From: Streptomyces sp. Q6
Lineage (GTDB): Bacteria > Actinomycetota > Actinomycetes > Streptomycetales > Streptomycetaceae
Assembly: GCF_036967205.1 (NCBI RefSeq)
Contig: NZ_CP146022.1
Span: 8,370,001-8,434,000 of the forward strand
DNA: 64,000 nucleotides
Direction of reading: 5' to 3'
Under the pieces are notes generated by a model. That model was not told the DNA's origin. It saw only the letters and a list, made by a program, of their open reading frames with translations, and did not search any database. Both the position numbers and the translations under genes were made by a program. How positions within the stretch are numbered: the first letter of the stretch is position 1; each line of letters opens with the position of its first letter. Of this stretch, positions 25,699 to 38,718 are shown piece after piece.

Positions 25699-26948
25699 AC
25701 ACCACCGACGTCGTCGTCATCGGCGCAGGGGTCGCGGGACTCGCCTGCGCCGCCGACCTCCAGGCCGCCGGTGTCCGCGTCCAGGTCCTGGAGGCATCGG
25801 ACGGTGTGGGCGGCCGGATGCGGTCCGACCGGGTCGACGGATTCCTCATCGACCGGGGCTTCCAGGTGTTCAACACCTCGTATCCGCAGGTCCGTAGGCG
25901 GCTGAGGCTGCGGGACCTGCGGCTGAGGCCCTTCGCCCCCGGGGTGCGCGTGCACACGAGTGCCGGGGGCGTCGCCGCCTTCTACGACCCCTTCCGCAGG
26001 CCGCACGCGCCGACCGCGTCGACCGGCGGACCCGGTCGCTCGGTCCTGTCCGTACGGGACGTCGTCGCGCTCGGCGGTATGTCGGCCCGCGACATGCTCC
26101 TGCCGGCCTCGCTGCTCAAGCGGGGCGCGGACCGGACCACGCTCGCCGCCCTGCGCCGCGCCGGGTTCACCGAGGAGTTCACGGAAGAGGTGCTCAGGCC
26201 GTTCCTGTCCGGGGTCTTCCTGGAAGAGGGGCTGGAGACCTCCAGCCGGATGTTCCACCTGGTCTGGCGCAGCATGCTGCGCGGCACGCTGTGTCTGCCC
26301 ACCGACGGGATCGGGGCCGTGCCCCGCGCCCTCGCACGCGCCCTTGGTGACGGCACGGTGCGGCTGGAGGCCCCGGTCGACCGGCTGACCGAGTCCGGAG
26401 TCATGACGGCGGCGGGCACGTCCGTACCCGCCAAGGCCGTGGTGGTCGCGGCGGGCCCCCGGGCGACGGCGTCGCTCCTGCCGCAGGTGGAGGTGCCCGA
26501 GTACCGGAGCACGACGACGTACTACCACGCCGCGCCGACCTCGCCGTTGAAGGAGCCCGTGCTGCTGCTGGACGCGCGGCGACGCTTCCTGAACACCTGC
26601 GTGATCAGCGAAGTCGTCCCGTCCGCCGCTCCCGCCCACCAGGCGCTGGTCGCGACCTCCGTACTCGGCCCGGACGGACCCGGCCGCGAGGCGACCGTGC
26701 GCGAGGCACTGTCCGCCGCGTACGGCACGGACACCGCGGCGTGGGATCTGGTGGCCGTGCGCGACATTCCGCAGGCCCTCCCCGTGATGACCCCGCCCCA
26801 CCCGCTGAGCCGCTCCACACGTGTCGAGGACGGCCGCTACGTGTGCGGCGACCACCGGGCCACGGGGTCGGTGCAGGGGGCCATGGCCTCGGGAGCGCGG
26901 GCCGCGCGAGAGGTGCTGCGGGATCTGGCGCGGCGTCCCCGGTCCTGA
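25695..26948 (+). CDS. FAD-dependent oxidoreductase, desaturase/protoporphyrinogen oxidase-like
   Basis: A 417-residue amine-oxidase-fold flavoprotein. The FAD motif VVVIGAGVAGLACAADLQAAG is followed by LEASDGVGGRMRSD, and the C-terminal FAD contact is YVCGDHRATGSVQGAMASG. The sequence FLIDRGFQVFNTSYP is typical of plant-like/actinobacterial desaturase relatives close to CrtI/CrtU. It is coupled to the DUF4383 gene by ATGA. Being in the carotenoid island it may modify a carotenoid, but its substrate is unknown and it is not one of the standard crt genes. Confidence 0.82.
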   Translation: MNTTDVVVIGAGVAGLACAADLQAAGVRVQVLEASDGVGGRMRSDRVDGFLIDRGFQVFNTSYPQVRRRLRLRDLRLRPFAPGVRVHTSAGGVAAFYDPFRRPHAPTASTGGPGRSVLSVRDVVALGGMSARDMLLPASLLKRGADRTTLAALRRAGFTEEFTEEVLRPFLSGVFLEEGLETSSRMFHLVWRSMLRGTLCLPTDGIGAVPRALARALGDGTVRLEAPVDRLTESGVMTAAGTSVPAKAVVVAAGPRATASLLPQVEVPEYRSTTTYYHAAPTSPLKEPVLLLDARRRFLNTCVISEVVPSAAPAHQALVATSVLGPDGPGREATVREALSAAYGTDTAAWDLVAVRDIPQALPVMTPPHPLSRSTRVEDGRYVCGDHRATGSVQGAMASGARAAREVLRDLARRPRS

Positions 26949-27021
26949 GGACGGCCTCGATCCGGCATCGCCTTCCGCGCGTGTTCCCGACCGTCCTGCG
27001 GCGACGTCACGGGCGGCGGTG

Positions 27022-27053
27022 CCACCTGCGACGTCTGTAGGGTGGGCAGGTGG
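27022..27053. promoter_or_regulatory. Inverted repeat and -10-like element covering the marR start codon
   Basis: CCACCTGC (27022-27029) and GCAGGTGG (27046-27053) are exact complements, and the second arm contains the GTG start (27050). TAGGGT at 27038-27043 is a fair -10 element 7 nt before the GTG, which would make the mRNA leaderless. A MarR dimer on this dyad would block its own promoter (inference). Confidence 0.5.
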
Positions 27054-27574
27054 AAAATCGTGATCCCGAGCAAGTGCCCGCAGCCGAGGGAGATGCCGCC
27101 GACGAGGGCCGCGGGGCACGGGCTCCGCATCCCGATCTGCTGTCCCTCGCCGTCGAGTTGCGGCGGCTCGACGGCGAACTCCAGCGGCTCGTGCACGCTT
27201 TCGCGGCCGGGCAGGACCTGCACTCCACGGACGTCCAGGCGCTCGCCGCCATTCTGGACTCCGCGACCCCGATGACCCCCAGCCTGCTGCGGCAGCGGCT
27301 GGGCATCACGTCCGGCGCCGTCAGCGCCTGTATCGACCGTTTGGAGCGCGCGGGGCACGTGAAGCGGGTCCGCGAGAGTACCGATCGAAGGGTCGTCCAC
27401 CTGCACTACGTGCCCGGCGCGCAGGCACAGGCACGTAAGTACTTCGCGCCGCTGGCGGAGGCGACCGACCAGGTGCGCCGCCGCTTCGACGCGTCCGAGA
27501 TCGCCATCGTGCTGACGTTCCTCCGTGCCCTGAACGAGGAGTTGGGCGAGACCAGGGCAGGCCCGCAGATCTAG
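27050..27574 (+). CDS. MarR-family transcriptional regulator
   Basis: A 174-residue protein. The winged helix (about 65-125) includes TPSLLRQRLGITSGAVSACIDRLERAGHVKR and the wing ESTDRRVVHL. The N-terminus has a charged extension of about 25 residues. No ribosome binding site precedes the GTG at 27050, consistent with a leaderless message. It lies just upstream of an MMPL exporter whose leader holds a dyad, so control of export of a small lipophilic compound is likely. Confidence 0.85.
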   Translation: MENRDPEQVPAAEGDAADEGRGARAPHPDLLSLAVELRRLDGELQRLVHAFAAGQDLHSTDVQALAAILDSATPMTPSLLRQRLGITSGAVSACIDRLERAGHVKRVRESTDRRVVHLHYVPGAQAQARKYFAPLAEATDQVRRRFDASEIAIVLTFLRALNEELGETRAGPQI

Positions 27575-27634
27575 CGGACGTCTCTGCATCCGTGGGGCGC
27601 CCCCGGCCCGAAGGGGGTACGTATGTTGTCGGTT

Positions 27635-27655
27635 TCAATCTAAGTCAATGATTGA
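27635..27655. promoter_or_regulatory. Dyad upstream of the MMPL exporter gene (candidate MarR operator)
   Basis: TCAATC (27635-27640) and GATTGA (27650-27655) flank TAAGTCAAT in an unusually AT-rich stretch between the marR-like gene and the exporter. Size and symmetry fit a MarR operator. A partial third copy, CGTTGAGATA, follows near 27668. Confidence 0.55.
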
Positions 27656-27754
27656 GATACTTTCTCGTTGAGATAGTTTTTCCGCGTTGCCGGCCACTCG
27701 TCCTCTCGTCTCGATTCCCGTCGACTCGTCCGCCGTCTCTGATCTGGGAGAAGC

Positions 27755-29839
27755 ATGTCCCGCACACCACGAGCCACTCCCTGGCTCGTGCCCCTCGTCC
27801 TGCTGATCGTCTGGCTCGCTGTCGGGGGCACGCTCGGCCCGTACGCCGGACGTCTGGGCGAGGTCGCGACCAATGACCAAGCGGCGTTCCTGCCGCGCAA
27901 CGCCGAGTCGACGCGCGTGATCGAGGCTCAACGCGCCTTCCAGGAGGACGAGACGCTTCCGGCGATCGTCGTCTGGACCTCGGACGGCGACGGCCGCATC
28001 AGCGCGGGGCAACGAGCCGAGGCCACCCGTGCGCTCGCCTCCCTGGAGGGCACCGCCGGAGTGACGGGCCAGGTGTCCCCGGCCATCCCCTCACGCGATC
28101 AACGGGCACTGGAAGGTGTCGTCCCCCTCCGTCCCGACCTCGGCGACGAACTGCCCGCCACCCTGGAGCGGATCACCCGGCAGGCATCCGCGGTCAGCGG
28201 CACGACCGCCGTCCTCGCGGGCCCCGCGGCGAGCCAGGCCGATCTCTCGGACGCCTTCGCGGGGATCGACGGACTGCTCCTCGGAGTCGCTCTGATCACG
28301 GTGCTGGTGATCCTGCTGCTGGTCTACCGCAGCGTCCTGCTTCCCTTCGTCATCATCATCGGCGCGGTGTTCGCCCTGGGGGTCGCCTGCGCCGTCGTGT
28401 ACGTCCTCGCCGACCACGACCTCGTCCGGGTCGACGGCCAGGTGCAGGGCATCCTGTCGATCCTCGTCATCGGCGCGGCCACCGACTACGCCCTGCTCCT
28501 GACCGCCCGCTACCGCGAAGAACTCGCGGCCGGGCACGACCGGTTCCTCGCCATGCGTGCCGCGCTGCGCCGGTCGACCGGGGCGATCGTCGCCAGCGCC
28601 GGCACCGTCGCGCTCGGCCTGCTCGCCCTGTTGCTGAGCGATCTCACGAACAACCGCGCCCTGGGCCCGGTCGGCGCGATCGGCATCGCCTGCGCCGTGC
28701 TGAGCACCATCACCTTCCTTCCCGCGGCCCTGGTCCTGCTGGGCAATGCCGCCTACTGGCCCGCCCGCCCACGTCCGGCGGAGGCAGCCGGTGGCGGTCA
28801 CGGCGTATGGCGCCGGATCGCGCGTGTGGTGGAGAGGGCGCCGCGCAAGATCTGGGCGATCGCGCTGGCCGGGCTTCTCGCCTGCGCCGCGTTCGCCCCC
28901 ACCCTGACCTCCAAGGGAGTTCCGCTCGACGAGATCTTCGTCAACGACGCGCCGTCGGTCGCCGCGCAGGCCACCCTGGCCGAGCACTTTCCCGGCGGCT
29001 CCGGCAACCCGGCCGTCGTGATCGCCGACGCACGGTACGAGAAGCAGGTCACCGAGCGGGCCAAGGCGACGGACGGCGTCGCCGACGCGACGCTCCTGAC
29101 CGGACAGGGGCGCCCTGGCGCGGGCGCGCCACGGATCGTCGACGGCCGGATCCGCGTCGACGTCACCCTGAAGGACGCCGCGGACAGCGACGCCGCGAAG
29201 GCCACGGTCTCCCGGCTCCGCACCGCCCTGCACCAGATCGACGGGGCGGACGCCGTGGTCGGCGGCTACACCGCGCAGCAGTACGACACCCAGACCACCG
29301 CGGAACGCGACCGCATGCTCATCGTCCCCGTGGTCCTGGCGATCATCCTGGTCATCTTGATCGCCCTGCTGCGATCCGTCCTGATGCCGCTGATCCTGGT
29401 CGCGACGGTGGCTCTCAACTTCGCCGCCACGCTGGGCATTTCGTCACTCGTCTTCCAGCACGTCCTCGGGTTCTCCGGCACCGACGCGTCCGTGCCGCTG
29501 TACGGGTTCGTGTTCCTCGTCGCCCTGGGCGTGGACTACAACATCTTCCTGATGTCGCGGGCCCGGGAGGAATCACTGGAACACGGCGTCCGCGAGGGCA
29601 TCCTCCGGGCCCTCGTCGCCACGGGCGGAGTCATCACCTCGGCCGGCGTCGTCCTGGCGGCCACCTTCGCCGCCCTCGGTGTCATCCCGCTCGCCTTCCT
29701 CGTGCAGATCGCGTTCATCGTCGCCTTCGGCGTGCTCCTCGACACCCTGGTCGTACGGTCCCTGCTCGTACCCGCACTGGTCCGGGACATCGGACCGAAG
29801 GCCTGGTGGCCGGGGCGCCTGAGCCGTTCCACGGAGTGA
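27755..29839 (+). CDS. MMPL/RND-family membrane exporter
   Basis: A 694-residue protein with the two-fold MMPL layout. TM1 (about 8-27) and an external loop are followed by TM2-6 (about 170-340); TM7 (about 365-385) and a second loop are followed by TM8-12 (about 520-680). Intramembrane acidic motifs GAATDYALLLTARYREE and LGVDYNIFLMSRAREE are present, as in proton-driven MmpL transporters. The ATG at 27755 has GGGAG upstream. Related Streptomyces proteins move lipids or hydrophobic metabolites. The adjacent MarR regulator and dyad suggest inducible expression. Confidence 0.9.
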   Translation: MSRTPRATPWLVPLVLLIVWLAVGGTLGPYAGRLGEVATNDQAAFLPRNAESTRVIEAQRAFQEDETLPAIVVWTSDGDGRISAGQRAEATRALASLEGTAGVTGQVSPAIPSRDQRALEGVVPLRPDLGDELPATLERITRQASAVSGTTAVLAGPAASQADLSDAFAGIDGLLLGVALITVLVILLLVYRSVLLPFVIIIGAVFALGVACAVVYVLADHDLVRVDGQVQGILSILVIGAATDYALLLTARYREELAAGHDRFLAMRAALRRSTGAIVASAGTVALGLLALLLSDLTNNRALGPVGAIGIACAVLSTITFLPAALVLLGNAAYWPARPRPAEAAGGGHGVWRRIARVVERAPRKIWAIALAGLLACAAFAPTLTSKGVPLDEIFVNDAPSVAAQATLAEHFPGGSGNPAVVIADARYEKQVTERAKATDGVADATLLTGQGRPGAGAPRIVDGRIRVDVTLKDAADSDAAKATVSRLRTALHQIDGADAVVGGYTAQQYDTQTTAERDRMLIVPVVLAIILVILIALLRSVLMPLILVATVALNFAATLGISSLVFQHVLGFSGTDASVPLYGFVFLVALGVDYNIFLMSRAREESLEHGVREGILRALVATGGVITSAGVVLAATFAALGVIPLAFLVQIAFIVAFGVLLDTLVVRSLLVPALVRDIGPKAWWPGRLSRSTE

Positions 29840-30174
29840 CCTGATCCGGCCCGGTCGCCTTCCCGGGGCTGCTTCCGCCGGGCACGTACCCACCGGGCTA
29901 CGCACGTCGGCCGACGCGGCGGTAGTGCCGAGGGCTCCGGGGCCCTCGTGCCGTCGCATGTCCCGCGCCTGTAGAGGCGTGACCGCCCCTCGTCATCGGC
30001 CCCTCCGCCGGCACCGCCCTGAACAGGAAGAACAGGGTGTGCGGGCGGCGGGGCCGTCGAGGAGGCGGTGAACCGGCGCGGGCGCTTCCGCTCAATCAGG
30101 TGAGAGCTGTCCACCGGGGGTACCGACAGAGACACCCAGCTCTTCCAGAGGGCTTTTCGAGAGGAGGGTCTGAC
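29840..30174. other. Intergenic region, no gene recognised
   Basis: 335 bp between the MMPL gene and a small ORF. No convincing coding frame. A GCTCCGGGGCCCTCG mini-dyad around 29934-29949 may be a weak terminator. The 3' end holds the ribosome binding site (GAGGAGGG) of the small gene. Confidence 0.4.
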
Positions 30175-30417
30175 ATGACAACGCCAGCTCCGGACTGTGT
30201 GGTGCTCGACATTCCGCAGGGTCTGCGGCTCGATCTCCTGGGTCTGATCGTCGAAGTCGGCCAAGTCCGGATCGTCGCCGACCGGGCCGGCCTGCTCGGC
30301 GGCCTCATCGCCTCGCTGACCTGCGGGGGCGGCGCCGCCGCGGCCCAGAGCCTGGAGGCCATGGCGCAGATGCTGCGGGCGCAGGAGGCGGCCGCCGCCA
30401 ACGGGGACCGGTCCTAG
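30175..30417 (+). CDS. Small hypothetical protein, 80 residues
   Basis: A GAGGAGGG ribosome binding site stands 7 nt before the ATG, and the third-codon-position GC is high, so it is probably real. It starts MTTPAPDCVVLDIPQGLRLD, followed by a long hydrophobic/aliphatic middle (LLGLIVEVGQVRIVADRAGL) and an Ala/Gln-rich C-terminal helix. I recognise no family. It is convergent with glgX, the two stop codons almost touching. No signal peptide or clear membrane helix. Confidence 0.6.
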   Translation: MTTPAPDCVVLDIPQGLRLDLLGLIVEVGQVRIVADRAGLLGGLIASLTCGGGAAAAQSLEAMAQMLRAQEAAAANGDRS

Positions 30418-30421
30418 CCCC

Positions 30422-32532
<2,111 letters not shown>

Positions 32533-32536
<4 letters not shown>

Positions 32537-33036
32537 GACGGGGTGCCCGCTCGCGCCGGCGCCGAGACCATGGTGGCGCCGGACAGGGTGACGCGGGGCA
32601 GCCGCAGCGCCTCGTCGGAACTGGGCGTGGGGTGCTTCGGTACGAGCGCTTCGCGGACCTCGGGCCGGCTGCGCAGGGAGAACCAGACGATGTGCCGGGC
32701 GTTCGCGGTGCAACTGCCCCAGCCGTCACTCATCGCCGCGATCTGTGTCGAGCACCGCCGGGAGAGTTCGTGGGTGTGGCGGGCGGCCGGGCCGTCGTAC
32801 GACACCGCGTTGATCAGGTGCTGCCCGTTCCACCACGCTTCGATCTCGATGCGGCCGTCCGGCCGCTGCTCCGCCGCCAGCTCCACGAGGAGCCCGATGC
32901 CTCGGGAGGCGGAAGTCGCCAGTCCGTCGAGTCCCCAGTAGCGGACGTGCGCCGCCAGGATGCGCTGGATCTGCGCGGCGCGATCGGGGGACGCGTCCAC
33001 AGCGATGTGGTAGTAGCAGGGCGTTGCCGGATGCAT
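32533..33036 (-). CDS. Conserved hypothetical protein, possibly degenerate GHKL ATPase-like, coupled to glgX
   Basis: 167 residues, ATG 33036 with GAGGAG 8 nt upstream. The pattern IQRILAAHVRYWGLDGL followed by a helix and IEIEAWWNGQHLINAVSYD resembles the first helices and strands of serine-kinase-like HATPase (anti-sigma RsbW-type) proteins of Streptomyces. The glycine-rich ATP-lid motifs are absent, so ATP binding is doubtful. The C-terminus carries RLPRVTLSGATMVSAPA. It may be a regulatory partner in glucan metabolism; this is only suggested by the GTGA overlap with glgX. Confidence 0.6.
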
Positions 33037-33321
33037 GGTTCTCGCTCCTCACCGCGGAGCTCGCGGTCCGCCGCTGGGCTGGACCGAGCGCACGGACCGT
33101 GAGCCAGGGTCGCTTGAGAGTCACTGATCAGCGTGTGGTCCGTACTCCATTCGTGCAACCGGAGCGTGACTGAGCTGCGACGTTCGGTTCAACAGGACGG
33201 ATCCCGGCGCGCATCGCACCATGGGTGGGGGAGCGGCCGATGGTGACGGCGCGCTCCCTCTCCGTGAACGTCCCACGGGCCGTCGGGTCCGACGTCGCGG
33301 AGGTGCGGAGGTCGATCAGCG

Positions 33322-33566
33322 ATGGGTTCATCGCGTTCCGCCGGAGAAGCCGACCGGTGCCTGGCCAGGTATCGCTTCTGGCAGCGCCGCTTTCTGGCTT
33401 CCCCTGCCGATTTCGAGATCAGGAGAGACTTCGAGCGCGCGGTCGCGGCGTTGTGCCGGGCCACGGGCCGGCGCTGCGGGCGTGAGGCGGCCGAGGCGGC
33501 CGAAGCGGCGGGGCTGTCCCGCGCGGCGCGTGCGGTCGGGTCCCCGCGGGAGGTGACGTCACATGA
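33322..33566 (+). CDS. DUF5133-like small protein, probable one-base error near 3' end
   Basis: The ATG at 33322 has GGAGG 10 nt upstream. The first 60 residues (CLARYRFWQRRFLASPADFE, then ERAVAALCRATGRR) match the helical DUF5133 pattern of small Streptomyces proteins, function unknown. As written the frame fails to stop and runs to 33771, 200 bp into glgE. With one added base before about 33550 it would stop at TGA 33564-33566, overlapping the glgE ATG (33563) as ATGA. I give that end. It would be the first gene of the glgE operon. Confidence 0.5.
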
Positions 33567-35536
33567 CGGTGGTGCCCGGGTCCGTGGTGCGGATCCCGAT
33601 CGAGGAGGTGCGTCCGGCCGTCGACGGCGGACGCCGTCCGGCCAAGGCCGTGGTGGGGGAGTCCTTCACCGTCACGGCGCTGGTGTTCGCCGAGGGCAGC
33701 GCCGTCGTGCGCGCCGAGGCCGTGCTGTGCGCGCCGGACGGACGAGTGGTGCAGCGCCGGGCGATGCGTGAACTGGCCCCGGGCACCGACCGGTGGGGCG
33801 CCGACGTCACCCCCGACAGTCCGGGCCGATGGAGCTTCCACGTCCGCGCTTGGTGCGACCCGGTGGCCGCCTGGGTGCGGGACGCCGCGATCAAGGTCGA
33901 GGCGGATGTGGACTGCGCGATCACCCTGGAAGAGGGCATGCTGCATCTGGAGCGGGCGCTCACCCGCAGCGACGATCACCAGGTGAGTGGCGTCCTGAGC
34001 GCGGCGCTCACGGCGCTGTGCGACGAGACGCGCGGCCCGCGGGAGCGTTTCGCGGCGGCCACGACGGATGAGGTTCGCGCCGCGCTGAACGTCGATCCCG
34101 CGCGGGATCGGGTCACCGACAGCCGCTCGCTGCCGCTTCTGGTGGAGCGGGAGCGGGCGTTGTACGGGTCCTGGTACGAGTTCTTCCCGCGGTCGGAGGG
34201 TGCGGTCGTGGTGCCGGGGAGGCCGCCGGTGAGCGGTACGTTCGCGACGGCGGCGGAGCGGCTTCCGGCTATCGCGGCGATGGGTTTCGATGTCGTCTAT
34301 CTGCCGCCGGTGCATCCGATCGGGATGACGTTCCGTAAGGGGCCGGACAACAGTCTTTCGCCCGGCCCGGATGATGTGGGGGTGCCGTGGGCGATCGGTT
34401 CGCACGAGGGCGGGCACGACGCGGTCCATCCGGATCTGGGCACGCTGGAGGACTTCGACGCCTTCGTGGCGCGGGCGGGTGAGCTGGGGCTGGAGGTGGC
34501 GCTCGACTTCGCGCTCCAGTGCTCGCCGGATCATCCGTGGGTGCACAAGCATCCGGAGTGGTTCCACCACCGGGCGGACGGGACGATCGCGTACGCGGAG
34601 AATCCGCCGAAGAAGTATCAGGACATCTATCCTCTGGCGTTCGACGGTGATCTGCCGGGGCTGGTGGCGGAGACGACGCGGGTGCTGCGGCACTGGATGG
34701 CGCACGGGGTGCGGATCTTCCGGGTGGACAATCCGCACACGAAGCCGGTCGTGTTCTGGGAGGAGGTGATCGCGGACATCAACCGGAGTGATCCGGATGT
34801 GATTTTCCTGGCCGAGGCGTTCACGCGTCCCGCGATGATGCACACTCTCGCGCAGATCGGTTTCCAGCAGTCGTACACGTACTTCACGTGGCGTAATTCG
34901 AAGCAGGAACTGACCGAGTACGTGGAGGAGTTGAGCGGGGAGGCGGCCTCTTACATGCGGCCGAACTTCTTCGTCAACACGCCGGACATCCTGCATGAGT
35001 TCCTCCAGCGGGGTGGGCGTCCCGCGTTCGAGTTGCGGGCGGTGCTGGCCGCGACGCTGTCGCCGTCGTGGGGTGTCTACAGCGGCTACGAACTGTGCGA
35101 AAACACTCCGCTACGGGCCGGTAGCGAGGAGTATCTGCACTCGGAGAAGTACGAACTACGGCCCCGGGACTGGGAGTCGGCCGAGCGGGAGGGCCGCACG
35201 ATCGCCCCGCTGCTGACCGCGCTCAACGACGTCCGCCGGCGCAGTCCTGCGCTGCGTGCTCTGCGCCCGGTGCACTTCCACCACGCCGACAAGGACGAGG
35301 TGATCGTGTACTCGAAGCGGGAGGGCTCGAACACGGTTCTGGTGGTCGTGAACCTCGACCCGCACCACACCCAGGAAGCCACCGTACGCCTCGACCTGGA
35401 GGCCCTGGGTGTCGCTCCGGACGCGTCCGTCCCGGTGCGGGACGAACTGTCCGGCCGGACATATGTGTGGGGCGCCACCAACTACGTGTGCCTGACGCCG
35501 GGCCAGTCGCCCGCGCACATCTTCACCGTCGGCTGA
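33563..35536 (+). CDS. glgE: Alpha-1,4-glucan:maltose-1-phosphate maltosyltransferase GlgE
   Basis: A 657-residue GH13_3 enzyme extending alpha-1,4-glucan with maltosyl units from maltose-1-phosphate. The N-terminal domain (GRRPAKAV, MRELAPGTDRWGADVTPDSP) is typical. Catalytic residues are Asp389 in RVDNPHTKP and Glu418 in LAEAFTRP, the same 29-residue spacing as the S. coelicolor enzyme (394/423). NPPKKYQDIYP is also diagnostic. Its partners treS, pep2 and glgB follow on the same strand. Codon choice in the middle (34150-35100) is less C-ending than in neighbouring glgB. Cytoplasmic. Confidence 0.96.
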   Translation: MTVVPGSVVRIPIEEVRPAVDGGRRPAKAVVGESFTVTALVFAEGSAVVRAEAVLCAPDGRVVQRRAMRELAPGTDRWGADVTPDSPGRWSFHVRAWCDPVAAWVRDAAIKVEADVDCAITLEEGMLHLERALTRSDDHQVSGVLSAALTALCDETRGPRERFAAATTDEVRAALNVDPARDRVTDSRSLPLLVERERALYGSWYEFFPRSEGAVVVPGRPPVSGTFATAAERLPAIAAMGFDVVYLPPVHPIGMTFRKGPDNSLSPGPDDVGVPWAIGSHEGGHDAVHPDLGTLEDFDAFVARAGELGLEVALDFALQCSPDHPWVHKHPEWFHHRADGTIAYAENPPKKYQDIYPLAFDGDLPGLVAETTRVLRHWMAHGVRIFRVDNPHTKPVVFWEEVIADINRSDPDVIFLAEAFTRPAMMHTLAQIGFQQSYTYFTWRNSKQELTEYVEELSGEAASYMRPNFFVNTPDILHEFLQRGGRPAFELRAVLAATLSPSWGVYSGYELCENTPLRAGSEEYLHSEKYELRPRDWESAEREGRTIAPLLTALNDVRRRSPALRALRPVHFHHADKDEVIVYSKREGSNTVLVVVNLDPHHTQEATVRLDLEALGVAPDASVPVRDELSGRTYVWGATNYVCLTPGQSPAHIFTVG

Positions 35537-35594
35537 GTCGGGACAAGTGCTCTGTCGGCTCGTTATCGAACCGCACGAAAGAGGGTGACCCCTC

Positions 35595-37316
<1,722 letters not shown>

Positions 37317-37320
37317 CGCC

Positions 37321-38661
37321 ATGACCCCGACGCTGACCGAACCCGGCGCTCTGTCCTCGCCGGTGCTCAACTCGTCGCTCACGGACCTGCTGAGACGGTG
37401 GCTGCCCCGGCAGCGCTGGTACTCCGGTAGCGGGCACCCGATCACAGAGGTCGCTGTCGCCGCCGCGACCCAACTGGCGGCCGACTGCTTCCATCTCGTG
37501 GTGCGGGTCCAGGAGGACACCGTCCGCGACGCCGCCCACTACCAGCTGATCCTGGGGGCGGCCGTCAGCCCGCCGCCGCGACTGCGGCACTGCCTGCTCG
37601 GCTCCGTGGGCGGTCCTGCCGGGCGTGAGCTGATGGTCTACGACGCCGTTCACGACCACCGCACGGCGGTGCTGCTGCTCGACCGGATCCGTCGCGGCGG
37701 GCGGACCGGGGCACTGCGCTTCGAGTCCATGCCCCGCACCTCGGTGCCCGCGGACCTCACGCCCCGGGTCCTGGACACCGAGCAGTCCAACACCTCGATC
37801 GTGTACGGGGACCGACTCATACTCAAGCTGTTCCGCCGTGTCCAGCGCGGGGTGAACCCGGACCTGGAAGTGCCCACCGCGCTGGCGAAGCTCGGATACC
37901 CGTGGGCGCCGGCGCCCACGGCCTGGTTCTGCACCGTCGACCCGTTCTGGTGCACGCTCGGAATCGTCCAGCCCTTCCTCGCCGGTGCCACGGACGGCTG
38001 GATCCTGGCCCGGCGCTCCGCGGCCGAGAGGGAGGACTTCGTGACGCAGGCGCGGGACCTGGGCCGGACGACGGGCGAACTGCACGCGGCGCTCGCACGC
38101 GCCTTTCCCACCCGGACACCGTCGGCCCACCACGAGACGCGCCTCGCCGAGGAGATGATGGGTCGGCTCGAGAAGGCCGCCTCCGCGGTCCCGGCCCTGC
38201 GCCCCCACGTACCCGGCCTGCACGCGGTGTTCGCGAGCATCGCGACCGGAGTCGGTCACCCGCCCCTCCAGCGGATCCACGGCGACCTCCACCTGGGCCA
38301 GGTGCTGCGGGCCTCGGGCCGCTGGTACGTGGTCGACTTCGAGGGCGAGCCCGCGAAACCCATGGCCGAGCGGTGTGCCGAACACTCGCCGGTCCGCGAC
38401 GTCGTCGGCATGCTGCGGTCCTTCGACTACGCGGCCCACAAGCGGCTCAGCCCGCGACGGCAGTGGGCCGACGAGTGCCGCGCGGCGTTCTGCGCGGGCT
38501 ACGGCGAGTCCGGGGACTTCGAGCCGGCGGACCTGCCGAAACTGCTGCGCGCCTACGAAGCCGACCGGGCCGTCTACGAGGTGCTGTACGAGGCGGCGCA
38601 CCGCCCCGACTGGATCGTCATACCCCTTCACGCGGCCGCCCGCCTCGCGGGGAGTCGCTGA
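37321..38661 (+). CDS. pep2: Maltokinase (Pep2/Mak)
   Basis: A 446-residue aminoglycoside-phosphotransferase-fold kinase that phosphorylates maltose to maltose-1-phosphate with ATP. The N-terminal cap has LRRWLPRQRWYSGSG. The catalytic loop is IHGDLHLGQVLR and the metal site DFEGEP, followed by PVRDVVGMLRSFDYAA. All are conserved in mycobacterial Mak. It starts 4 bp after treS, consistent with a TreS-Pep2 complex. Supplies the GlgE substrate. Cytoplasmic. Confidence 0.94.
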   Translation: MTPTLTEPGALSSPVLNSSLTDLLRRWLPRQRWYSGSGHPITEVAVAAATQLAADCFHLVVRVQEDTVRDAAHYQLILGAAVSPPPRLRHCLLGSVGGPAGRELMVYDAVHDHRTAVLLLDRIRRGGRTGALRFESMPRTSVPADLTPRVLDTEQSNTSIVYGDRLILKLFRRVQRGVNPDLEVPTALAKLGYPWAPAPTAWFCTVDPFWCTLGIVQPFLAGATDGWILARRSAAEREDFVTQARDLGRTTGELHAALARAFPTRTPSAHHETRLAEEMMGRLEKAASAVPALRPHVPGLHAVFASIATGVGHPPLQRIHGDLHLGQVLRASGRWYVVDFEGEPAKPMAERCAEHSPVRDVVGMLRSFDYAAHKRLSPRRQWADECRAAFCAGYGESGDFEPADLPKLLRAYEADRAVYEVLYEAAHRPDWIVIPLHAAARLAGSR

Positions 38662-38718
38662 CGCCGTTCGGCGTCCGGCGCCCACCGCGCCGCCCCCGAG
38701 GCCAAGTAGGAGGCACCC

